Under the pieces are notes generated by a model. It saw nothing but the letters and a program-made list of their open reading frames with translations. It made no database searches and had not been told where the DNA came from. A stretch of 64,000 nt of DNA from Pseudomonas brassicacearum subsp. brassicacearum. GTDB taxonomy: Bacteria > Pseudomonadota > Gammaproteobacteria > Pseudomonadales > Pseudomonadaceae. The position numbers were made by a program, and so were the translations under genes. Of the stretch, positions 20,547 to 29,771 are shown in pieces; within the stretch, counting starts at the first letter, position 1, and every line of letters begins with the position of its first letter. Where the stretch lies: the NCBI RefSeq assembly GCF_008801605.1, contig NZ_VZPJ01000001.1:124001-188000 (forward strand), written 5' to 3'.

Positions 20547-21914
20547 TTAGAAGCGCCCTATTTCCAAGGTCGCGCACAGCCCACCCTCGGTGCGATTTTC
20601 CAAGCGAATGCGCCCTCCCAGACGATCCGCGATGGTGCGCACGATCGTCAGGCCCAGCCCAGCCCCCTGGTCATTGCCGCGGCTGTAGAACCGCTCGAAG
20701 AGCCGCTCACGCTCGGTCTCGTCGATACCCGGCCCCTGGTCTTCGACTGACAGCTCGTAGTGATCGCCCTTCCTGGCCAGGCGTACGGTGATCGTGCCGT
20801 TGGCCGGCGAAAAATTGGCCGCGTTGGTCACCAGGTTGTTCAAGGCGATGTCGATGGCCACGGGGTCGATTCGAACCGGGCCGATGTCATCGCTGACGTC
20901 CAGCACCGGCTCGAGTCCCTTGCTCAACAACCAGGGCGTCAGTTGAACCAGGCTCGCACGAACCGTGGCGGGCAGGTCGATGACCGCAGGCGTCGGAACA
21001 CCTGCCTGCGGTTCGAGCCGCGCCATGGTCAGCAGTTGATTGACCAGGCGCGTAGTGCGATCGACGCCAGCGATCAGGTGCTCCAGGGACTCGCGCCGGC
21101 TTTGCTCGCTTCCCGCCTCCATCAGGTTCTGTGCATGCACCCGCAGCACGGCCAGGGGCGTACGCATTTCATGGGCGGCGTCGGCAATGAAACGCCGCTC
21201 ACGGCCCATCACCTCCTGGATCTGCGCCAAGACGCGGTTGAGCGCCGCCTGCATGGGCTCAAGCTCCGTAGGGAGCGGCATCATTTGCAGGGGTTCCAGT
21301 GAGCCGGGATGCCTGGCGCGCAACTTCGCCGCCATATCGACCAGGGGTTTGAGCCCCCAGCCGATGGCCAGCCAGATCACTGCGGCAAGCACCACGCTGC
21401 CGATCAGGTTGGGCACGACAGTGTGACGAACAATGCGATCGACCAGGTCGGCACGCACGTCGTCGCGCTCGCCCACCCAGATCTTCAAGCCGTATTGCGC
21501 ATCGTCCAGGACGAACGCCCGCCACTTACGGTTCTTCTGGTCCACGACCTCACTGAAACCGGGCGCGCCCGGCGGTGAGGTGAACGAGGGTGCGCTGGAG
21601 GTATGAACCAGCACCGAACCTTGTGAGTTCCAGACTTGAAAAGCAATCTTGCTTTCATAGGGATGGCCATCGACCCTGGGAACCGCCTGCCCCAGCGCCG
21701 AATTGAACGCCTGATACAGCTCGGCGTGTTCCTTGCTCGCCATCGGCATGCGCATCACGCCCTGCAAGAGCCGGGCATTCTGCGCCAACTGGGCATCGTA
21801 GACCTCGGCGATTTCGTGGTTGCTGTCATGCAGGTTGAATACGGTGATGATCAACAGGCCAAGGAACAGCAGGCCGAGGATCAACGTGAGGGTACGACGC
21901 CGGATCGAACTCAT
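20547..21914 (-). CDS. Two-component sensor histidine kinase (QseC/PmrB-like)
   Basis: A 455-residue inner-membrane kinase: TM1 at residues ~7-28, a periplasmic sensor of ~140 residues, TM2 near 165-190, a HAMP-like linker, the H-box DAAHEMRTPLAVLRVHAQ and an ATPase domain with NLVTNAANFS, DQGPGID and GAGLGLTIV. Sensor length and domain order fit QseC/PmrB-type kinases. The ligand is unknown. The start overlaps the response-regulator stop by 4 bases and it is last in a seven-gene operon with small-molecule enzymes. Confidence 0.92.
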   Translation of the reverse strand: MSSIRRRTLTLILGLLFLGLLIITVFNLHDSNHEIAEVYDAQLAQNARLLQGVMRMPMASKEHAELYQAFNSALGQAVPRVDGHPYESKIAFQVWNSQGSVLVHTSSAPSFTSPPGAPGFSEVVDQKNRKWRAFVLDDAQYGLKIWVGERDDVRADLVDRIVRHTVVPNLIGSVVLAAVIWLAIGWGLKPLVDMAAKLRARHPGSLEPLQMMPLPTELEPMQAALNRVLAQIQEVMGRERRFIADAAHEMRTPLAVLRVHAQNLMEAGSEQSRRESLEHLIAGVDRTTRLVNQLLTMARLEPQAGVPTPAVIDLPATVRASLVQLTPWLLSKGLEPVLDVSDDIGPVRIDPVAIDIALNNLVTNAANFSPANGTITVRLARKGDHYELSVEDQGPGIDETERERLFERFYSRGNDQGAGLGLTIVRTIADRLGGRIRLENRTEGGLCATLEIGRF

Positions 21915-22573
21915 CGACGCTCCTCCACCAGGTAACCGACACCGCGGATGGTGCGGATCAGGTCGGTGGAGAATTTCTTGCGCAGGTGATGGATGTGCAC
22001 TTCCAGCGTGTTGCTTTCGGCCTCCTCGCTCCAGCCGTAGAGCAGCTGCATCAGATGATCGCGGGTCATGACTCGGCCCGGCGGCGAGAGCAGCTCATGG
22101 AGCAGCTGATATTCCTTGGGTGTCAGCGCCACCGGCTTGCCCTGGTAACTGACTTGCTGGGTACCGGGGTTCAGGCTGATACCGGCATGTTCGATCAACG
22201 CCTGGGCGCGGCCGGCGCTGCGGCGCAACAAGGCCCGTAGCCGGGCCTTGAGTTCCGCCAGATCGAAGGGCTTGACCAGATAATCATCGGCCCCGGCGTC
22301 CAACCCGGCGATGCGATCCTCGGTGGCATCGCGGGCGGTGAGGATCAGCACCGGCAGGTTGGAACCACTGTCACGCAAGCGCCGCAACACTTGCAGGCCG
22401 TCCATGCGTGGCAGGCCCAGGTCGAGCACCGCCAGGTCGAAGGTTTCACTGAGCAACGAATGCAAGGCGCTGCTGCCGTCCTGCACCCAGTCGACGGTAT
22501 AACCTTCGCGACTCAGGGCCTGATGGATGCCCTCCCCCAAGGCCACGTCATCCTCGATCAGTAATAAACGCAC
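21911..22573 (-). CDS. OmpR-family response regulator
   Basis: A 220-residue regulator with receiver domain (acidic pair ED at residues 7-8, phosphorylation site in LAVLDLGLPRMDG, LTARD, LVKPFD) and a C-terminal winged helix with EVHIHHLRKK and TIRGVGYLVEE. It pairs with the kinase encoded 4 bases inside its 3' end. The target is probably the operon it belongs to, though no binding repeat could be assigned. Confidence 0.94.
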   Translation of the reverse strand: MRLLLIEDDVALGEGIHQALSREGYTVDWVQDGSSALHSLLSETFDLAVLDLGLPRMDGLQVLRRLRDSGSNLPVLILTARDATEDRIAGLDAGADDYLVKPFDLAELKARLRALLRRSAGRAQALIEHAGISLNPGTQQVSYQGKPVALTPKEYQLLHELLSPPGRVMTRDHLMQLLYGWSEEAESNTLEVHIHHLRKKFSTDLIRTIRGVGYLVEERR

Positions 22574-22584
22574 ATCCGCTCCTG

Positions 22585-23229
22585 TCAGTTCAGTTTCTTG
22601 TTCACATCCACCAGTAAAGCGTCGATCTCCTTGCGGCGCCCGGCATCGGCCGTTTCTCGACCTGGCCGCGGTGCTGCCTGCAAGGCTTTTTGCAGCGCTG
22701 CCTTGGCTTCGCTATAGCGCTTCTGACGGTAGAGGTGATCGCCCCAAAAGTACAGGCTGTCGATGCCGTTCGGGTTGAGTTGCAAAGCCTGCTGGAGCAA
22801 TTGCTCGGCCTTGTCCGAATCGCCGAAACCCAGGGGCCAGCCCGGCACCCGGTCGTAGAGTGCGCCGAGGCTGGTGTAGGCCGAGCCTTGCAGGGCCTTG
22901 GGGTCCAGGGTCAGGGCTTTTTCCAGGTCGCCCTTGGCATCCTTGACCTTGCCCAGCGCGCCGATCCCACCCTTGGCACCGGCCCAACTGCTGTTGACGA
23001 TGCCAGACCAGATCCACGCTTCGGCCACCGATTGGCGCTCCTGCTTGAACGCCGATGCCTGGACTGCGAGTTTTTCGAACGCATCGGCGCGTTGGCCTTC
23101 AGGCACTTCATATTGAATATGGGCCCAACTCTGCTGGATGTCGCCGAGACGTTGCTGGTCGGCCGCCTCCAACGCCCAGACGCTTTGGCTCAGGGTGCCG
23201 ATCAACAGGCAAGCGAAGATTTTTTTCAT
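22585..23229 (-). CDS. Secreted tetratricopeptide-repeat protein
   Basis: A 214-residue protein with a signal peptide ending near VWA (residue ~19) and TPR-like helices (GSAYTSLGALYDRVPGWPLGF, AEQLLQQALQLNPNG, ALQKALQAAP). It probably acts in the periplasm. The start overlaps the SDR stop by 4 bases. It may hold or present a partner of the pathway encoded upstream; no catalytic motif is seen. Confidence 0.82.
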   Translation of the reverse strand: MKKIFACLLIGTLSQSVWALEAADQQRLGDIQQSWAHIQYEVPEGQRADAFEKLAVQASAFKQERQSVAEAWIWSGIVNSSWAGAKGGIGALGKVKDAKGDLEKALTLDPKALQGSAYTSLGALYDRVPGWPLGFGDSDKAEQLLQQALQLNPNGIDSLYFWGDHLYRQKRYSEAKAALQKALQAAPRPGRETADAGRRKEIDALLVDVNKKLN

Positions 23230-24035
23230 GGCTTGAGGTGCTCGTTTTCGGGTTTATGACTGAGACGGCGCACCAGTGGCAACTGCTTGCGCAGGCCACG
23301 GTCCACCAGGTTGGGCAGCAGGCTGTTGAGGCCGACGAAAAAGCGTTCGGGCCAGCCCAGATACAGCTCGCGTCGGTCGCCGATAATCGCGTGGATCACC
23401 GCCGCCGCCACGGTTTGCGGGTCGTCGACGTTGGCCTTGAGGGCTTGGTTGAGCGCATCGGCCGCCGGACTGTTCATCGAGGTACGGGTGGCCCGGGGCG
23501 CTACGTAGAGCACCCCGACACGGGTATCGGCCAACTCCCGGCGCAAGGCTTCGGAAAAACCGCGCAAGGCAAACTTGCTGGCGCAGTAGCTGGCGTATCC
23601 CGGGTAACCGATTGATCCATAGGTCGAGCCGACGTTGACCACCATCGCACTGTCAGCTTGCTTGAGCAGCGGCAAGAGCAGTTTGGTCAGGCAGATCGGC
23701 GCGCTGATGTTCAGCGCCAGCATGGCGTTGATCTCGCTGTCGTCGAGTTGCTCGAGCATGGCGAAGTGGTTCACGCCGGCCGCATTGATCAGCAGGTTGA
23801 TGCCGCCCTGGGCTTCGGCGGCGACCAACACTTTGCGCCGGTCGGCGAGGAAGGTCAGGTCGGCTTCGACCCAGCTCAATTGCTGCGGATACTGCTCCAG
23901 CAACGGCTGCAAGGCTTCGCGATGCCTGGCCACGGCCAGGACCCGCGCGCCACTGGCACACAGGGCGGCGGCGATGGCCTGGCCAATTCCGCCGCTGGCA
24001 CCGGTCAGCACGACACGCGCATCACACAAGCGCAT
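23226..24035 (-). CDS. SDR family NAD(P)-dependent oxidoreductase
   Basis: A 269-residue short-chain dehydrogenase: cofactor loop TGASGGIG, NAAG, catalytic serine in VNVGSTYG, then YASYCASK (Tyr-x3-Lys). The hydrophobic C-terminal extension (RFFVGLNSLLPNLVDRGL) suits a membrane-bound or lipid substrate. The start at 24035 is seven bases after GGGGAG; the ATG six bases earlier is too close to it. The start lies within the 3' end of the di-metal oxidase gene (14-base overlap). Confidence 0.88.
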   Translation of the reverse strand: MRLCDARVVLTGASGGIGQAIAAALCASGARVLAVARHREALQPLLEQYPQQLSWVEADLTFLADRRKVLVAAEAQGGINLLINAAGVNHFAMLEQLDDSEINAMLALNISAPICLTKLLLPLLKQADSAMVVNVGSTYGSIGYPGYASYCASKFALRGFSEALRRELADTRVGVLYVAPRATRTSMNSPAADALNQALKANVDDPQTVAAAVIHAIIGDRRELYLGWPERFFVGLNSLLPNLVDRGLRKQLPLVRRLSHKPENEHLKP

Positions 24036-24696
24036 GTTCATGCTCCCCGTCGCGCGGCAGGCCGCGGAACATGTCGGTGTACAACCGGTACACAACCTTG
24101 GAGGCATGGATCACCGCAGCCTGGTCCGCCGGATCGTCCAGGCGGTTCATCAGGCCGCGATAGGTCTGCATATGCTCGATGTCGAGCGATCCATGGGAAC
24201 TGAGGTAGCTGAACGCCGTGGGCGGCAATTCCAGGCGCTCGCGGATGCTGTCGGCGGCATGGGTCGCCAAGGCGATACTGGTGCCCTCCAGCACATTGAC
24301 CATGCCGAACAGGCCTACCGGGTTGCCTCGGGCGATCAAGTCGTAGAGGTAACTGACCATCAGCTCGATGGGCAACGAGGGCTGGCCGTTGCGCACCGCT
24401 TCCTTATCGCCACCGCACACGGCAATGTCATCCAGCACCCATTGCTCGTGGCCGTACTCTTCGTCGATGTATTCGCACACGGCCTTGCGCAGCCATTCCA
24501 GGTGCGTTGGCAGCCGCGCCCCGCACGCCATCATCAACGGTACGGTATGGCGCACGTGGTAATACGCCTGGATCAGGAAGCCCCGGTAACTGGCCAGGCT
24601 GACCTGGCCGTTGAGGGCGTCACGAATGATCGGCAGATTGAACAGGGTCTGGCGTTCTTGCTGGGTGGCTTCTTGCAACGTGTCAAAAAAACTCAT
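24022..24696 (-). CDS. Heme-oxygenase-like di-metal oxidase (TenA/PqqC fold)
   Basis: A 224-residue all-alpha protein. Six candidate metal ligands are visible: E80 and H83 (DEEYGHEQW), E137 (NVLEGTS), H168, D172 and H175 (SSHGSLDIEHM). This spacing is close to that of UndA and other heme-oxygenase-like diiron oxidases that act on fatty or amino acids, so oxidative chemistry is more likely than thiaminase activity. The start overlaps the AMP-ligase stop by 4 bases, which suggests the ligase activates or supplies its substrate. The reaction is unknown. Confidence 0.82.
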   Translation of the reverse strand: MSFFDTLQEATQQERQTLFNLPIIRDALNGQVSLASYRGFLIQAYYHVRHTVPLMMACGARLPTHLEWLRKAVCEYIDEEYGHEQWVLDDIAVCGGDKEAVRNGQPSLPIELMVSYLYDLIARGNPVGLFGMVNVLEGTSIALATHAADSIRERLELPPTAFSYLSSHGSLDIEHMQTYRGLMNRLDDPADQAAVIHASKVVYRLYTDMFRGLPRDGEHEHALV

Positions 24697-26174
24697 GATG
24701 GGGATTCCTCGGACAAGACAGATGAAGTGAGCTGCGCGCGGTAATGCTCGACGATGGCCTCCCGGCGTGGCCGGCCATTAGCGGTGAGCATGCCGTTGGC
24801 AGCGCTGAAGGGTTGGTCCAGGCGCGTCCAGTGATGGACCCGCGCGTAATCGGGCAGCGTGTCGTTGGCCTTGGCCACGGCCAGCTCCAGCGCTTGATCC
24901 GTGCAGTCGGCCCGGGCGGGCCAGAGCAGTGCATGGTTGTGCGGCATGGCTTCGCCATAGACAAAGGCCTGGGCAATGTCACCGCCCTGGGTGAGTTCGG
25001 CTTCAACCCATTCGGGGTTCACGTTGCGCCCGAAACTGGTCACGAACTGGTGCTTCTTGCGCCCGCGCAGGTAAAGAAAACCCTCTTCGTCGAACTCGCC
25101 CAGGTCGCCGCTGGGCCACCATTCGCTGGTGTGCGGTGGCTCACCCAGGTAACCGAGCAGCGTCGAGCCCTTGATCAGGACTTCGCCGTCATCGGCCAAG
25201 CGGATCTCCACATGGGGCAGCGGCTGGCCGACACTGCCGGCACGGTGGGCCTGTGGCCGATTGAGGCAGACCACCGAGGCGCATTCCGACAGCCCATAGC
25301 CTTCAAACACCGGCAGGCCAACACGCTGGGCCCGCTGCAACAAATCGTGGGACACCCGTGCCCCGCCGACGGCAGCGAATCGCACGATGTGCGGGTTGAA
25401 CATCTTCTGTTCGGCAGCCGTGACCAACATCAACAGCAACTGCGGAACCAGGATCAGGCTCTGCGCCCGACGCTCGGCCAGGCATCCCAGCAGACGCGTC
25501 GGGTCGACCCCACTGGCCCCCTGGATGCCGAGGGTCTTCTGGCTGGGCAGGCTCAGCATGGCACCGGCATACAACGCCGCGTAGCAACCAAGGTTTTCCA
25601 GCAGAATCGCCAGAGGCAGTAACGCCAGGTGATGCCTGGCCTCGACCGGTTGGCTGGCCTGCTCCAGTTCACGGGCCACCCGCAACAGGCTGTCGGCGCT
25701 CAGGCAGACGCCTTTGGGCGTGCCGGTGGTACCGGAGGTGAACGTCAGCTTGGCGGTGCCCACCGGCAGACGGCTCGGCCCGTCGAAGTGCCGCCGCCAG
25801 AACTCACCACTGTGCTGGTATCCGGCAGCTTGCAGTTCCGCTTCGAACACGGGCTCGGCAATCACTCGCTCGGCCTGGCTCTGTTCCAGGCAGTGCCGAC
25901 GTTGAGCCTGGCTGAAAAACCCGGGCAGGATGACGCAGGTGAGCCCTTCGAACAGTGCGGCAAGGTCCCAGAGCATCGCTTCGATGCCATTGTCCAGGGC
26001 CAGGGCGACCACGCTGATGTGTTCATCGCGCAGGCGTTGCTGGCGGTATACCACTTCGGAATAAAGCGTCGCGTAGTCGAGCTGCGAGCCGTCGCCCCAC
26101 AGCGCCACGGCGTGGCCCCTGCGCTCGGCATGACCACGCAGGGTGCGCTTGAAGCGTTCCATTTCAGGCGACAT
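24693..26174 (-). CDS. AMP-forming acyl/aryl-CoA ligase-like protein
   Basis: A 493-residue adenylate-forming enzyme with P-loop LTFTSGTTGTPKG, the A5-type YGLSECASV, SGDLGEFDEEGFLYLRGRKK and a C-terminal domain that ends before a clear catalytic lysine (NGMLTANGRPRREAI holds the usual K position as R/N). It likely activates a carboxylate as the acyl-adenylate; whether it then makes a CoA thioester cannot be told. The start at 26174 overlaps the upstream gene by 11 bases. It is the central enzyme of the seven-gene operon. Confidence 0.87.
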   Translation of the reverse strand: MSPEMERFKRTLRGHAERRGHAVALWGDGSQLDYATLYSEVVYRQQRLRDEHISVVALALDNGIEAMLWDLAALFEGLTCVILPGFFSQAQRRHCLEQSQAERVIAEPVFEAELQAAGYQHSGEFWRRHFDGPSRLPVGTAKLTFTSGTTGTPKGVCLSADSLLRVARELEQASQPVEARHHLALLPLAILLENLGCYAALYAGAMLSLPSQKTLGIQGASGVDPTRLLGCLAERRAQSLILVPQLLLMLVTAAEQKMFNPHIVRFAAVGGARVSHDLLQRAQRVGLPVFEGYGLSECASVVCLNRPQAHRAGSVGQPLPHVEIRLADDGEVLIKGSTLLGYLGEPPHTSEWWPSGDLGEFDEEGFLYLRGRKKHQFVTSFGRNVNPEWVEAELTQGGDIAQAFVYGEAMPHNHALLWPARADCTDQALELAVAKANDTLPDYARVHHWTRLDQPFSAANGMLTANGRPRREAIVEHYRAQLTSSVLSEESPS

Positions 26175-26841
26175 GGCTGGTTTCCCCGAGGTCCGTCGGC
26201 AGTCCCAGACGATTGAACAGGCCGGTATTGCGCAGATGAATGAAACCGGCGCGGATGTTTCCGACATGAACCCACGGCTGGCTTTCGTAGTAGCGGCCCC
26301 AGAGATGGCGGTCCTCGCCGAGGCGCTGAGGGTCTGCAGGGCACAGCGTCACAGGCTTGAGACCCAGGCGATGGAAGCTGTTGACCAAGCCGATGTTGCC
26401 AGTGAACGCAACCCACTCCAGACCGCCCATGGCCAACAGATAAGTGATCGCGATGATGCTCAGCCGGGCGCTGCCCGTGTCGCTGGCGGCCAGATTGCCA
26501 ACCTCGACGATGCCGGCGCGGTCCACCGGACGGTCAGCGGCGGCACTGATCAAGGGCTCGATGGGGCTGTCCAGATAACGTTCGAGGAACAGCGGCCCCT
26601 GTGCGGCGCGGCGCACGCCAGCGGCAGCGCAGAGCGTGCCGTGGACATCGTCGAGCCCGAACAGCTCCGGCATGAAGTGACGAATATCGGCACCGTGGAC
26701 CTGGCGAAAACGCTGCTGGATGAACGCTTCGAACTCATCTCGCCGAGGTTGTCCCGGCAAAGCCCGGTGCAAGTGGCGAACCGGCGGGCCGGCATCGCCA
26801 AAGGCCAGCGGCAGGTGGATGTTCCAGTCGAAATCGGGCAT
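26164..26841 (-). CDS. Thermostable hemolysin family protein
   Basis: A 225-residue protein of the thermostable hemolysin family (PF12261), known from Vibrio. The fold is GNAT/acyl-homoserine-lactone-synthase-like, and the segment VDRAGIVEVGNLAASDTGSAR then GLEWVAFTGN fits that family. No signal peptide is visible, so an intracellular acyltransferase-like role is plausible despite the name. It opens a seven-gene operon whose other enzymes activate and oxidise carboxylic substrates. Confidence 0.8.
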   Translation of the reverse strand: MPDFDWNIHLPLAFGDAGPPVRHLHRALPGQPRRDEFEAFIQQRFRQVHGADIRHFMPELFGLDDVHGTLCAAAGVRRAAQGPLFLERYLDSPIEPLISAAADRPVDRAGIVEVGNLAASDTGSARLSIIAITYLLAMGGLEWVAFTGNIGLVNSFHRLGLKPVTLCPADPQRLGEDRHLWGRYYESQPWVHVGNIRAGFIHLRNTGLFNRLGLPTDLGETSHVA

Positions 26842-27040
26842 GGGTCAACGTTCTCCCTCGGGCTATTGGGGGAAAGTATCGAGGTCGTTTCTTAACGAAG
26901 TCTGAAGGTGGAAAATTTTGGCTCGTTAGAGAGGCAGTTCGGTCAAACCTGAACTGCCCCTGATCGCTATTCCGTAGTACAGTGCGCAAGTCCGATAAAT
27001 ATCCACTTTGAGATGACCTGAAGTCTCAGGAGCAACTTCA

Positions 27041-28792
27041 ATGGACCCGAACACCCCGCCATCCCTCTGCCGCGGCGCTAACAGCATGATCGAAATCACC
27101 GAAGCCTCCATTGCCCAATTGCGCGCTGCGCTGGAGTCGGGCCAGACAACGGCGGTGGCGCTTGTCCAGGCCTACCTTGCCAGGATCGATGCCTACGACG
27201 GCCCCGATACGCCCACAGCCCTCAACGCGGTGGTGGTGCGCAACCCCGATGCATTGAAAGAGGCCCAGGCCTCCGATGCCCGTCGGGCCAGCGGCCAGAC
27301 CCTGGGGCCGCTCGACGGCATTCCCTATACGGCCAAGGACAGTTACCTGGTCAAGGGGCTCACTGCCGCTTCCGGCAGCCCGGCGTTCAAGGACCTGGTT
27401 GCTTATCGCGATGCGTTCACCATCGAGCGGCTTCGCGCCGCCGGCGCCATCTGCCTGGGCAAGACCAACATGCCGCCCATGGCCAACGGCGGCATGCAGC
27501 GCGGGGTGTATGGCCGTGCCGAAAGCCCGTACAACGGCGACTACCTCACCGCGCCCTTTGCCTCGGGCTCCTCGAACGGTGCGGGCACGGCAACTGCCGC
27601 CAGTTTCGCGGCGTTCGGCCTTGCCGAAGAAACCTGGTCGAGCGGACGCGGTCCGGCGTCGAACAACGGCTTGTGCGCGTATACGCCGTCGCGCGGCGTG
27701 ATCTCGGTGCGTGGCAACTGGCCGTTGACGCCGACCATGGACGTCGTCGTGCCCTACGCCAGGACCATGGCCGACCTGCTCGAAGTGCTGGACGTGGTGG
27801 TCGCCGAGGACCTGGACACCCGTGGCGACCTGTGGCGCCTGCAACCCTGGGTGCCGATTCCGAGCGTCGACTCGGTTCGCCCGGCCTCGTATCCGAGCCT
27901 TGCCAGCCACCCAAGTGCGCTGGCAGGCGTTCGGTTCGGCGTTCCTCGGATGTACATCAACGCCGACCCTGAAGCAGGCACAGCCCCGGCCCCCGGCATC
28001 GGCGGTCCGACGGGGCAGCGAATCATCACCCGCGCCTCGGTGATCGAGCTCTGGGAGCAAGCGCGCAAGGCGCTTGAGGCCTGTGGCGCCGAAGTGGTCG
28101 AGGTGGATTTCCCCCTGGTATCCAACTGCGAGGGCGATCGTCCTGGCGCACCGACGGTCTTCACCCGCGGCCTGGTTTCCAAGGAGTTCCTGCACCATGA
28201 GTTGTGGGACCTGTCGGCCTGGGCATTCGATGATTTCCTGCGGGCCAACGGCGATCCGAAGTTGAATCGCCTGGCCGACGTCGACGGACCGAAGATCTTC
28301 CCCCACGACCCGGGCACCCTGCCCAACCGGGAGGACGATCTGGCCGCCGGCATGGATGAGTACGTGAAGATGGCCCAGCGCGGCATCATGCCGTGGGACC
28401 AGATCCCGACCCTGCCTGACGGCCTGCGGGGGCTTGAAGAGACACGTCGAATCGATCTGGAGGACTGGATGGCGCAGCTGGGCCTGGACGCGGTGATCTT
28501 CCCGACCGTCGCCGACGTCGGGCCGGCGGATGCGGACATCAACCCGGCGTCTGCCGATATCGCCTGGAGCAACGGCGTCTGGGTCGCCAATGGCAACCTC
28601 GCCATCCGCCATCTGGGCGTGCCGACTGTCACGGTGCCGATGGGCGTCATGGCGGACATCGGCATGCCCGTCGGGCTGACGTTCGCTGGCCGCGCCTATG
28701 ACGATTCGACGCTGTTGCGACTGGCTTCGGCGTTTGAATCGATTGGCTCCAAACGCCTGATCCCGCCGCGGACGCCGCCGCTGTCGGCTTGA
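27041..28792 (+). CDS. Amidase signature family protein
   Basis: A 583-residue amidase-signature hydrolase. The conserved lysine is in PYTAKDSYLVKG. The serine-rich loop is altered (GSSNGAGTATAA, then EETWSSGRGPASNNGL) relative to the usual GGSSGGS, which is typical of a subset found in allophanate- or aryl-amidase-like proteins. It hydrolyses an amide or ester; substrate unknown. AGGAG lies eight bases before the ATG at 27041; a second ATG at 27086 begins the conserved part. It is flanked by unrelated genes, with the LysR gene convergent. Confidence 0.87.
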   Translation: MDPNTPPSLCRGANSMIEITEASIAQLRAALESGQTTAVALVQAYLARIDAYDGPDTPTALNAVVVRNPDALKEAQASDARRASGQTLGPLDGIPYTAKDSYLVKGLTAASGSPAFKDLVAYRDAFTIERLRAAGAICLGKTNMPPMANGGMQRGVYGRAESPYNGDYLTAPFASGSSNGAGTATAASFAAFGLAEETWSSGRGPASNNGLCAYTPSRGVISVRGNWPLTPTMDVVVPYARTMADLLEVLDVVVAEDLDTRGDLWRLQPWVPIPSVDSVRPASYPSLASHPSALAGVRFGVPRMYINADPEAGTAPAPGIGGPTGQRIITRASVIELWEQARKALEACGAEVVEVDFPLVSNCEGDRPGAPTVFTRGLVSKEFLHHELWDLSAWAFDDFLRANGDPKLNRLADVDGPKIFPHDPGTLPNREDDLAAGMDEYVKMAQRGIMPWDQIPTLPDGLRGLEETRRIDLEDWMAQLGLDAVIFPTVADVGPADADINPASADIAWSNGVWVANGNLAIRHLGVPTVTVPMGVMADIGMPVGLTFAGRAYDDSTLLRLASAFESIGSKRLIPPRTPPLSA

Positions 28793-28842
28793 TCGTTTGG
28801 CGGGTTTGGTCTTGGGGCTGCGCAGCAGTCCCTGGACCGGCT

Positions 28843-29697
28843 CTACAGCCGGAAAGACTGTTGCATGGCACGGGAAAGCAGGTCCACGGCCTCATCGCCG
28901 TGTGACGCCCGAGCTCGCAGGAACACCACCTCGTGCTCCTGAATAACCGGCAGGCCTTCGAGGATCTGCATGGTGTCCGTCACCCGCGCGCGGTCTATCA
29001 GGCTGACCGCCAACCCTGCCTCCACACACGCCTTGACGGCCTGGTTGGAGGGGCTTTCCAGGACGACTCGGGTCCTGCGGCCGCTTTGCCTGAGGGCCTC
29101 CATCATCGCTTGCCGATAAGGGCATTGCGCCGCATGCACCGCCAGCGGCAGCGGCTCCATCGAGGCCACTGTTGTGTGGACCGGACCGACCCAGACCGGC
29201 GTGGTGGAAACCAGCACTTGCCCGCCAGCACTGACCTGCCCCTTCGGCTGCGCAACGACCGCTGCCTGGAGCTTGTCACGCTGGACCAGGTCACGTAGCG
29301 CGTAGCTGGGCGCGGTCTTGAGTTCCAGCACCACGTTGGGCCACCCGGCGGCGAAGGTCGGGAGGATGTCGCGAATGACATGTTCGGCGTATTCATCCGG
29401 CACCCCCAGCGTAATGCGTCCCGCCAGCCGGGTTCCGTGCAGATCGGCCAGCACCCGATCATGGGTGCTCAGCAGCTCCGTCGTCGCCACGAGCAGACGC
29501 TTGCCCAAGGCGGTGAGGGATACGGATTGATTGTCCCTGTTGAGCAAACGCCCGCCAGCGACCGCTTCCAGACGCTGAATATGCACACTGACCGCCGCCG
29601 GGCTTTTGTGCAGCTGTTCTGCCGCCGCACTGAATTTGCCGATCCGTGCCACCGCATGAAAGGTACGTATCAAGTCGATATCGAGTATGGCCGTCAT
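28843..29697 (-). CDS. LysR-family transcriptional regulator
   Basis: A 284-residue regulator with an N-terminal winged helix (FHAVARIGKFSAAAEQLHKSPAAVSVHIQRLEAVAGGRLL) and a periplasmic-binding-protein-like effector domain. It is divergent from the EamA transporter (start 29772), the classical arrangement for a LysR protein that controls the transporter next to it. The effector is unknown. Confidence 0.92.
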   Translation of the reverse strand: MTAILDIDLIRTFHAVARIGKFSAAAEQLHKSPAAVSVHIQRLEAVAGGRLLNRDNQSVSLTALGKRLLVATTELLSTHDRVLADLHGTRLAGRITLGVPDEYAEHVIRDILPTFAAGWPNVVLELKTAPSYALRDLVQRDKLQAAVVAQPKGQVSAGGQVLVSTTPVWVGPVHTTVASMEPLPLAVHAAQCPYRQAMMEALRQSGRRTRVVLESPSNQAVKACVEAGLAVSLIDRARVTDTMQILEGLPVIQEHEVVFLRARASHGDEAVDLLSRAMQQSFRL

Positions 29698-29771
29698 GAT
29701 TCAATCTTCGTGAAGAACTGATGCACTACATTTTGATTTATTAGATTACGCGGGTTTCGTAGCCTGTGGTC

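Noticed and set aside
27038..28612. Long open frame on the minus strand opposite the amidase gene (524 codons)
   Set aside because: It is antisense to a clear amidase, has low-complexity Gly/Arg/His-rich composition and no family motif; GC-rich third positions keep such frames open.
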